In this document: positions 55,401 through 64,000 of the stretch, piece by piece
Position numbering within the stretch: position 1 is the first letter of the stretch
Layout of the letters: every line of letters starts with the position of its first letter
Assembly (NCBI GenBank): GCA_950295325.1
Contig: OX485806.1
Span: 32,612,001 to 32,676,000, forward strand
DNA length: 64,000 nt
From: Polytrichum commune
Taxonomy: Eukaryota; Streptophyta; Polytrichopsida; Polytrichales; Polytrichaceae
Direction: 5' to 3'
Made by a program: the position numbers and the translations under genes
The notes under the pieces: generated by a model
The model's database searches: none
What the model was told of the DNA's origin: nothing
Seen by the model: the letters and a program-made list of their open reading frames with translations, nothing else

Positions 55401-58400
55401 AATCCCAATACAAAGAGACACTATACAAGGAGACACCCTTAGCCCATATTTCTTCATCATATTTTTGGAACCCCTATTAAGATGGTTAAAACAAGGTAAC
55501 TATGGATATACTTTTGGAACATCCAAAGCCATAATTAGCTCGGTAGCATATGCAGATGACCTAGCAGCAATCACCAACAAGCTCTCATCATTACATGCAC
55601 AATTAAACAAATTAGACCGATACTGTGAATGGACCGGAATGGATCTCGGAATATCAAAATGTGCAGTCACTGGTTGTCCAAATAAATCCAAAATGAACCA
55701 AGAAATATTCAAAATACATATAGAAACCGCTAACATCACATATAGAAACCAAACCATTCCAACATTCCACCAAAATGAACCCTACGTATACCTAGGTATT
55801 CAACTAGTCCCATCTCTCAAATGGAAAATACAAATACACATTACCACCACTAAGGTTATCAGCCAATGTAGTCAACTAGCAAATTGCCCTGCTACAATGA
55901 AACAAAAAATCAGCATGGTAGACACAGTAATTAGAGCAGGAATTGCATACAGCTTCTACGCAGTACCGTTCTCACTGCCTAGGATCATAAAACTAGATAA
56001 AAAAATAATAGCCATCCAAAAGAAAATATGTGGACTCCCCAAATGTACACCAAACATGGTCACTCAACTACCCCACGAATTGTTTGGAATAGAAGCCTTC
56101 TCATTAAAAAATGCCTACCTCAGATGCATAGGGGAACAACTAAGAAATGCATTAAATGACAAAGGTAAACTTGGAACAATATATAGAGGTCTTACACATT
56201 ACATACTAGCCAAATACGGGGGTGTAGAGAATATACCCAGAATCAGGCACCATGATTGCAATAGATCCCCCACTACCAGAACAATATACCTTATCAAAAC
56301 AGCAGGTGGAGCCCACCTCAGAAGTAAGATAGAAAAATTCCCCTTAAAAGCCACACCACTTGAAAGAGAATGGCATAAGTTATCCACTACACCCCCCCCT
56401 CAGAAATTGTCTTCCCGAGAGTTAAAATATATACACAAATTACTTCTGGAAAACATATATGACATAAAACAACTCACCCTTCCAAACGGCACACACTTAA
56501 TGTCATACATCGAATACTCAAAATACTATAAAAAACCCACCCACCCGATAAAATAAGCTTTGAAAATAATAGAAAAATTATTTTGTTACCCATGTTGTAA
56601 TGAAGAATGCCTAGAAACATGCCAAGAACATTATCCACCACGTACACTAAAAAGAGCATACGTCATAAGGGAACATAATATAACAAATAACGAAACCTGT
56701 ATACACCCACTAACCCCACCACACCCAACACACCCGACCACTCCAGTACACATAAAAAACAACCCAATAAAATACCCTATACAGTCAATAATAGACCACT
56801 GCATAAAATCAACTACAGATAAATACAAAATTATAAAAAACCAACACACATACCTATGCCAATGGATATTATCCAATGGAACGATATACACCAAAAACCT
56901 CCCACAAAGAGAATTATTCCCCTACAATCTCCCAAGAGTCATACAACATAACACAAACTTAATACTCACATACTACACCAAAATACAGCATAAAAAATAT
57001 GAAAATATCATAAAAGAAAATGACATGTTTGCACAAAACAAAGATCCCAGACACATTTCCCCTCCCCTGAACACCCCACTCGTGAAAATCTCAATACAAG
57101 AATGCAACCCTGAAAAAGACATTAACACTAACACAAACAAAATCCAAATACAAAATGACTCTGCCTATATCTATGATGAAACAGGCAAACACATTATCAC
57201 CATTCCATACAATAGGCTGACTTGGTTATGGAACCAATACAACCGCACACTACATCAACCACATGACTTAATACCCCCTACTCAACCATTTGAAATCGAA
57301 ATAACGTGGCTTTACCAAAGGTACAAACACAGAATACCGAAAAATGACCCACTTAAAAACGCACATCATTCCTTGCCCAAAACACTATTAGATTATATCA
57401 CGACATCCTTTGAAATCACACATTCTTATTTCTCATCACCAGTCACATGCTCAACCCATCTAACCAAATTCTTTTCACCATTTCCTAGAGATAAAATCTT
57501 TGGATCCATCGGTAACGCATTCTCACATAAGTGGCAAGGAATAGGATATGCCCACCCACACAATGAAATTGAAGCCCAAAAAGCCATCCATTGGGCCAGA
57601 CTAGCAGCAAAGCAAGATCCATATACCACCACTATACTTATCATCCCAGACCCAAATTGGTACCAAAATTTTACACCACATTTAGGCCCCTTCCCAGACA
57701 CACATGTAATCACGCAAATACCAGCAGACACCACCAAATATGAAGAGCCTACAAGACCACAAGAATCCAATGAAACACGCATAGAACCACTCACCATAAG
57801 AATCTTATGCGTCCATCACCAAAATAATAGTATCGGTACTACAGAACAAATGAACACAATAAGAAATATATGCAACAACCTGAACATAACCCGTATAACC
57901 ACCCAAATTGCTCCCCCTACCCCACAAAATCTAGAAGTCAACAAATGTAAAACATGGAACACCCTCACCTACCCCACTCCAAACACACAACTACACAATA
58001 CAATTCCACAAATCCCCAACTATGAAAAAGAAACACCACTCAAATTCCCCCCCAAGTATTGCTTCTACACAGATGGATCCTTTAATCCCCCCCAAAAAAT
58101 GGGAGACATTTGGCGGAGAGAAGAAGCCGGATATGGTATATATAACCAAGAAAAAAATATCAAACTCGCACTACGACTACCAGGCCTACAAAACATATTT
58201 CGAGCAGAACTAATGGCCATCCACCACACCCTCACAATAATAAAAAACGACTTCCCAAATGAACCAACACATATTTTCACAGACTGTCTTAACGGCCTAT
58301 ATGTAATCAAAAACCAAATCAAACACCCCACACTACACAATAATCACCCCGATAAAACAATATTAGAAGAAATAGTGAACTTTCTTACACAAAGAACCCA

Positions 58401-59526
58401 ACCCACAACATTATACAAAGTAAGAGCACATGCAAACATTAAAGGTAACGAAGAAGCCAACGCACTTGCCAAAGAAGGGACATCAAAAGAACACTACAAC
58501 GCCTCTCAACTACACGAATTTGCCCACTCAACGCCATACTACTACCAAAGAGACACATGGCCATCAATGGAAACAACCCCGGACAAAGGGCCCATCAGAT
58601 TCCTAGAAAAACACCTAGTGACGTACAACAAGAACATAAATTTAGAATTAATCCCCATATTATACCCCAACATAGATAAATGGATAGCCAACGACAAAAT
58701 AGACAATGAGTTATCCAATAAATTTTGGACAAACAAAAACATAACTGACTCCCAAAAAACATGCCTTCTAAAACTGCGACACGGTCAATACATGGGAAAT
58801 GCTAGGAAACAACTATTCTTTGGCAGAGAAGCTTTTCCATCAATTACATGCCCCATATGTGACTCAACAGACCCGGATACATGGCTACATGTACTTCTAA
58901 AATGCAAACAACACCACATACATGCCCTCCGCACCAAAAGACACAATAAAGCAGTATGGGAATTAAGAAAACTTTTGGTGTCATCAAAAAAATCAAGATG
59001 TTTTATTCTCATGAATGCAGGAACATTCAATAATGACCCCCCAGAAAACACGGTCCCCTCATGGTTATTACCGTGTGAATGTGGTCAACAAAGGTGCCAT
59101 TGTAACGCCAGATTCAAACCAGACCTTCTATGTGTGAAAGGACTACCATACCAGTCCCCACCCCCACTAGAACCCAACGACAACCTAACAATACAATTCA
59201 TTGAATTTACATACTGCAACGATAGAATACCGGATGAAACTATAAACCGAAAAATAGAAAAATATAAACCTTTAATAGACAATATTGCCAACAAAGGCTG
59301 GAAGATAGACCCACTAATTGTCATCACTGCAGGCGCTAGGGCTGCCACACACATCCCCTCTATGGACAACATTGAAACAACATTTAAAACCCCTAAGCAG
59401 AGCATCAAAAACACATTTGAGGCAATCAATGTCATTGCCATACAATACGCTATGTCCATAATTCTGCACAAAAGAAGGATAGAAAATAACGAGTCAATAC
59501 CACTAGACACACAACTAGATAGATAA
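52426..59526 (+). pseudogene. LINE ORF2: 2A-like leader, APE endonuclease, reverse transcriptase, RNase H, zinc fingers
   Basis: One frame of 2,366 codons with two in-frame stops: TGA at codon 850 (54,973; Trp by context) and TAA at codon 1,377 (56,554). Residues 22-30 form the 2A motif. APE-type endonuclease about 244-500: ITWNASSL, IQETK, LCGDFNRDI, NSDHLPI. RT about 800-1,090: NNKTPGPDKIPNS, LYKKGDPSLLSNHRPI, YIDFKNAFGSI, QGDTLSPYFF, catalytic AYADDLA. RNase H about 1,878-2,010: TDGS, RAELMAI, FTDC, VRAHANIKGNEEANALA, with all acidic residues present. Then CPICDSTDPDTWLHVLLKC (CCHC-type) near 2,142 and CECGQQRCHC. It nicks target DNA, primes cDNA synthesis there and degrades the RNA strand. 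Close to functional, but the stops should block it unless suppressed. Confidence 0.9.
52489..52515 (+). promoter_or_regulatory. 2A-like ribosome-skipping motif (GDIELNPGP)
   Basis: Codons 22-30 of ORF2 read G-D-I-E-L-N-P-G-P followed by Met, fitting the 2A consensus D-(V/I)-E-x-N-P-G-P. Skipping at Gly-Pro would release a 29-residue basic leader from the endonuclease-RT protein. 2A-like sequences at this site are known in animal and trypanosome non-LTR elements. Confidence 0.75.
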
Positions 59527-59907
59527 AAGATTATTTTTAAAAAAAAATTAAAAAAAAAACTTACCCACTTTGAGAATAGACACTCAAATAACCATAAACA
59601 TGTAATCAATAGACCAATAACCATTAGTGAATAGCAAGCGCCTTGGTTGAAGTATAAGTGTGGTCAATTCTGTAAATGGTCGCCAAGTCATGGTCCCACG
59701 GTTGGTTGGGTAAGATGGATTGTGTTACACTAATACGGTCCGGGTTCGATTCACGGTGAACCCGTCTGAGCGCTTAATGTGATACACTATGACTTGGTAC
59801 TGCAAGTGAGTTAAAACACAGGCAGGAAAATTGTACCCACCAACCAGGTGCTACCCGTCTCCTGAGCTACCGGTGACATCTTTAAATAAATTAAAAAAAA
59901 AAAAAAA
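59527..59907 (+). other. LINE 3' UTR with tRNA-like structure and A-rich tail
   Basis: Begins with A-rich sequence, then GAATAGACACTCAAATAACC. Arms CCAAGTCAT (59,683-59,691) and ATGACTTGG (59,789-59,797) bracket a tRNA-like core with B-box GGTCCGGGTTCGATTC at 59,737-59,752. It ends in CCTGAG and a run of A at about 59,892-59,906. The same tail forms the 3' end of the non-autonomous element at 11,364-12,732, consistent with LINE RT recognising it. Confidence 0.8.
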
Positions 59908-60059
59908 CTAGTGGACTTACCACTACCCCTCTTTTACTCTACTCACACTAACTGGTTGCTTCTATCCATCTCGACATACAAACTAAAAGAAAGTACTCCC
60001 AATTTTTTATTTTTTATTTTTTAAAAATAATTAAACAATATTAAAATAAAATAAAATAA

Positions 60060-60090
<31 letters not shown>

Positions 60091-62437
60091 CTGCCAACCA
60101 ATAAATAAAAGGCACCACAATCAACCAATGGGAGACCACTCAACATCCACTCCACAAAGTTATAACCTTTGCCCTACAAACACCCACACATGGCCAACTT
60201 GGCCACCCCAGCTCCTATAGTGTCCACCCCGAGAGGGGTTAGTAGTCCTGCACCACTGATATTATGCCCACTGGACATAATATCAAGGGTGGGTCGAACG
60301 GGCATTTCAATCACGCTGATCCTATCAAGGGTCAGCGTTTCTTCTCTTCTCTCTAGTACAAAGCCACAGAGCTCCATTTTGTGTAAACCAACATTGTGCG
60401 TCGTCTAGAGTTGGGGGTTCAACACACATCTAAGTCCCAACGGTTCATTGTTAGGAAGCCTAACAATAAGAACCTCTATGCCAAGTGGACAGGGATCCAT
60501 AGTGGGGGTCTAGGATATTTTGTTGCCAACAAGTGACCTTGGGTCAATTAAGGGTGAAGAGTCTTGGTTGACATTATGGTAAATGAAAAAGGGGTCACCC
60601 ATAATATTTCCATATATTTTGTAATTGGGTCACCCAAAACATTTTCCACATATTTCCTAATTCACAAACATGCATGTGAATGCAACTCTATTATCAACAC
60701 TCATAATGTCAATCAAAACTCTTATATATAGAAGTAAAAATTGGGTCACCCTGTCTTAAATTATGTGAGTATGTATGTATATATATATATATATAGGTAA
60801 TTGGTAATATATTGGTAAGACACCTATACTGCAAACATGCTCATGGTTTATATCTCACTCACACACACACACCCCTTAAGGCCCTTAAGGGTTAACTCTT
60901 GTGAGAAGGGAATTCAAATTAGAAGAGTGGCAAAACCAAATAGAAAAGTATGCATCCGACGGCTAACACTATCTCTGATCGGACGGTTCGCATCGCCCTT
61001 CGGCCAGGAGAGGGTGTGGCGGGGAGTCACGTTTCAATTGTCGACGGTTCAGATCGCCCACCTGACCCATCCAGTGGCTTGGACGTCGCCACGTATATCT
61101 TAACGTTTGTGTCGCTTCAAGAGCCTTCACGCCTTCATAGCTCTCCATTCACCCTGCGCACGTACCTCTTCCCCATTTGCGGGGAGGATTGTGGGAGATT
61201 GACGAATTTTGATATAAGTTTTATTGAATGTGCGAGTGATCGGCACTGCTTTAATTTTGTGTGCAAGATTTTGGTGATTATGTTGCAAAATGTTTGAGAT
61301 GCCGCCGATATTGGATGCCGATGGTTGCTGAGACGTCTTCGAAGAAATTATGTGTTGATAGCTTTGAAACTCTGCAAAGAACGGTCATCGAACCTCTCAT
61401 TATTTAGACAACTTGATCGTGTATGATCACTGAGCCTCGTGTTTACGAAAGACATGAAGAAAAATGCGCAGACAGGAACCGAAGTTCAATGCTTCACAAA
61501 AATTTGTGATAAAAAATGTAAGTGTTCTGTAGTTATTGTAGAATAATATTTCACCTTGAATGCAGTTCTCATGTGACATTGTTGTTGAGAAAGCATAGTG
61601 TTATGATTTCCAGTAAATTTCATATGTCACAAGTGATGTGCCGTGGATTAACTCTCAATGGTCATGTGAAAGGATAGCTAGGTATATGCAATATAAGGGT
61701 TTAGGTTCATTCGAACTTGTTTTTGTCATTCGACCATTAACGTACGCGGGCCTTAAATGGACACTTTCAGCTCTGCACCCACTTCTTCTAGGATATGAAA
61801 CATGCAATTGGTGCGAGATGATTGACCAATCCAAATCGTGTGCATAGCAATTTTGCTCATAAATTTCAGAGCTCATATGAATATCTTATCCATTGTCAAA
61901 GTGAAGATTCTGGTGCTCATTAAATGATCGTATAAGCCCCCCAATTCTGTTGATTATTGAATATAGAATGATTTATAAGTTTGAGCTCGTAGTCCAATCT
62001 TTGAAACAAATGTCTTTGTAGTGTCCATTCTTATATCCACACCTAACCACACACTACTCACATACAGGTGTCTGATATAGGAAAGTAACCGAGTAAGGCC
62101 CGCATTCCTTAAGGCGATATAGACCAAAATAAGGTGGCTAGAACTCAGTGCTTCACAGGATTACAATCAAAATTCTGTTTTGAATAAATGTACTTAAAAC
62201 TCGATTACGTGACCAAATTATAAAACGGCGAACTTCTTCCAATCGAAAGCAACGTGCTTTGGTGTGGAGATAGTGAAATTGCCTTCTGACTCCATCCAGG
62301 GCTAGCTCTGATTTCGCAATGCAGTGAGTAGTATGAAATGGTTTGTAAAATTTTTGTCGAGCATTTCCGTGAGTCTAGAATTCAGTCATCTTAAGAAAAA
62401 ATGCATGATTCAGTGGGATGTACGCAGGAGGAGATAA
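59908..62437. other. About 2.5 kb without a recognised gene; simple repeats
   Basis: Contains a (CA)n tract at about 60,062-60,090 and an (AT)n tract at about 60,778-60,796. A segment at about 60,215-60,330 (AGTAGTC, TGCACCACTG, CGAAC, CACGC landmarks) resembles 11,650-11,760 of the non-autonomous element but in the other relative orientation, so it may be a remnant of a relative. 61,000-61,100 is GC-richer with two CGACGGTTC/GGACGGTTC boxes and could be a promoter region. Confidence 0.45.
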
Positions 62438-62485
62438 TTGATAGCATCACATGAGCGTTCATCACGTGAGACAGAGCCAGCGGCT

Positions 62486-63826
62486 ATGGACATGAAAATA
62501 TATGTATCGTGTTACATTCCAAGCATCAAACAGACCGTCATGCGCATCATATACATTGATTCGGATTCCACAGTTCTCGAAGCAAGGGACCAGATTTTGC
62601 AAGCACTAGGCCTGGGCGAGAAGAAGGTGCTAATTAGCCTTGGATTGGAGAGGGAAGAATATCTCTTTTCGGGGACCCAGGTACTTCACTTCTGTCCCTT
62701 TTAATGGTAAACTCAGCATAAACCATGTAAAACCATGTCGTTTGAGGGAAATTAATGAAAGTGTGTTTTTGGTTGAGGATGGATTTGTCCATAGAGACAG
62801 AAAGACAAGATGAATACACATGAATGAAATTAGTGAGATTAATGTACACCACTACCAAGGAGCATGGATAGTCTGCAGCCGGCTCTAATTAGTAACTCTA
62901 TTACAGTCCAACCTTGTTAATATGAGACCAAACTTTTTAGTTCAAAACTCCCTTTTTCATACAACTATGATACTCGATAATGCGACATTTAGAATCTCCG
63001 CTTTGTCATATTAAAGAGGTAGTTAATGCTTATATTACTTTCATCTATGTTATGTACATCTAAAATACATCCATTTTCACTTGAGAACTACTTGGGAACT
63101 TCACTTATCATTGGGAACTTAATGATAATTAGGGTTACTAGTGTAAAATGGACATGGTTAGGGTTAGAGTGGCCTCCTGCCTAGTATGTTGCCTTGTAGA
63201 GGGGTGATATACTATCACCTGTATCTTGATGCTAAACGTCATCATCAATACTACGACTTTTTGTGTGTTTCCCAAACATGTCATACTAAAGAGGGAGAAT
63301 AGTAGAAGTTTTGCTGTTTAGTTGACCAGGGTTTTGACGGGTCTCACAGGTTGAGAATAACTATAATTTGTCTGAAGCGCCAGCTGACTTTGGCTATGGC
63401 TATAATTTGTCTCGAGTGTTCATTGTCGTGACCAGAATGGATGCTACGCAGGTTTACATTGAGACGTTGCACACGCACATTGACGTGCTCCACCTACAGC
63501 CGCAACATCGTTTGGAGCCGTGTAAAACCCTACGGGAAGAGTTCATGCGCCATGAGCATCGGAGTCCAAAGCTCGGCGACATTTTTAAGCTCCGCCTGAT
63601 GCTGCCGAAATTTAATGAAGACCGGAGGGAAGAGGCTGCAGAACTCTTGGGTCTTGAGGCTTTGCAGTGTCGGAAACGCAGTCTCGATGAGACGAATTGT
63701 GGAGCAGGAGGTACTCCTGTTTCCTCTTCTCCATACTCAACCTTTTACAACTGGTGTACTTCTCCACGTCCGTTCCTGTCCCTAGCTGAGCACCGTCAAC
63801 GACGAACATTTCATAAACTTGACTAA
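62486..63826 (+). CDS. Unrecognised two-exon gene, possible ubiquitin-like N-terminus
   Basis: Exon 1 from MDMKIYVSCYIPS (62,486; an in-frame Met at 62,438 is also possible) to a CAG|GTACTT donor at about 62,680. Exon 2 from a TCTCACAG acceptor near 63,350 to the stop at 63,826, about 224 residues in all. The start (KIYVSCYIP, VMRIIYIDSDSTVLEARDQI) looks like a ubiquitin-type beta-grasp fold with SDSTV at the place of ubiquitin's SSDTI turn, continuing over the splice (GTQVENNYNLSEAPADFGY). The C-terminal part is polar, with KLRLMLPKF and a CRKRSLDE segment. Both exons join in frame. No family named; earlier exons may exist. Confidence 0.5.
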
Positions 63827-63829
63827 TAA

Positions 63830-64000
63830 AAGCGAATTGTCCTTGTTGCAACCTCTATTCAATCACTTGAATGGATCTTAAAGAGCAGCTGTAATTCCCT
63901 CTAGTATCTAATATATAATACTACTAAGATGAATCGGACTTGTACGTAAGGACGAGTCTGTTCCTGGTCCGTTTGGCACAACGACCATTCTTGTACAATA
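63830..64000. other. Presumed 3' flank of the two-exon gene
   Basis: AT-rich; AATAAAA-type signal (CTAATAAAAGCG) overlaps the stop codon region at about 63,824-63,832, a possible polyadenylation signal. Nothing else seen. Confidence 0.35.

Larger units (their letters stand above)
49285..59907 (+). mobile_element. Near full-length non-LTR retrotransposon (LINE) with 2A-like peptide, APE endonuclease, RT and RNase H
   Basis: Order: 5' region, ORF1 (RRM), a lysine/asparagine-rich linker ORF, ORF2 of 2,366 codons, a tRNA-like 3' UTR and an A-rich tail ending near 59,907. The coding strand is rich in A and C and strikingly poor in G. Only one in-frame stop in ORF1 and two in ORF2 separate it from an intact element, so it is fairly young. 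The 5' end is uncertain and I found no TSD. Domain order resembles RNase H-bearing clades of plants and algae; clade not assigned. Confidence 0.85.

Overview
This window is nuclear DNA from a green plant (streptophyte). The evidence is a many-exon PAF1/ELF7 gene that aligns along its length with the plant PAF1-complex subunit, a two-exon GH5 beta-1,3-glucanase-like gene, GT-AG introns throughout, a telo-box next to the PAF1 start, and a dense load of nested plant-type transposons. I cannot name the species. A DNA-methyltransferase-bearing Ty3/gypsy element and a ParB-methyltransferase gene would be unusual in flowering plants, so I lean towards a non-flowering lineage (alga, bryophyte, lycophyte or fern).

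Layout. 1-2.08 kb: no gene seen. 2.08-8.06 kb (-): PAF1/ELF7, with a tandemly repeated leader holding 5-codon upstream ORFs. 8.7-11.2 kb: no gene seen. 11.20-13.09 kb: a Tourist/Harbinger-like MITE (TSD TTA) split by a 1.37-kb non-autonomous element whose 3' end matches the 3' UTR of the LINE found at 50-60 kb. 13.23-27.21 kb: a 5'-truncated minus-strand LINE copy with 14-bp TSDs, broken first by a 0.96-kb relative of that non-autonomous element and then by an 10.9-kb minus-strand Ty3/gypsy element (14,923-25,836, TSD ACCG). The gypsy element encodes gag, protease, a complete-looking C5-cytosine DNA methyltransferase, then (after a UAG in a textbook readthrough context) RT, RNase H and integrase ending in a PHD finger. 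29.84-31.35 kb (-): GH5. 35.65-43.79 kb (-): a many-exon gene joining a ParB/Srx-like domain to a DNA-methylase N4/N6-like Rossmann domain, with an array of 118-bp satellite monomers in a probable intron. 44.1-46.1 kb (+): a divergently oriented, broken zinc-finger/DDE transposase-like gene. 46.18-46.68 kb: a second MITE. 49.3-59.9 kb (+): a near full-length LINE with an RRM ORF1 and a 2,366-codon ORF2 (2A-like peptide, APE endonuclease, RT, RNase H, CCHC-type finger) that has only two in-frame stops. 62.4-63.8 kb (+): a small unrecognised two-exon gene.

How the parts relate. The PAF1 and GH5 genes are ordinary host genes. Everything between 11 and 27 kb can be read as a dated stack of insertions. 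The LINE family probably moved the 1.37-kb non-autonomous element, since they share a tRNA-like 3' tail. Two unrelated DNA methyltransferases occur in mobile or probably mobile contexts in one window: a C5 enzyme inside a gypsy pol, and an N4/N6-type fold fused to ParB next to a transposase. These are the most interesting items.
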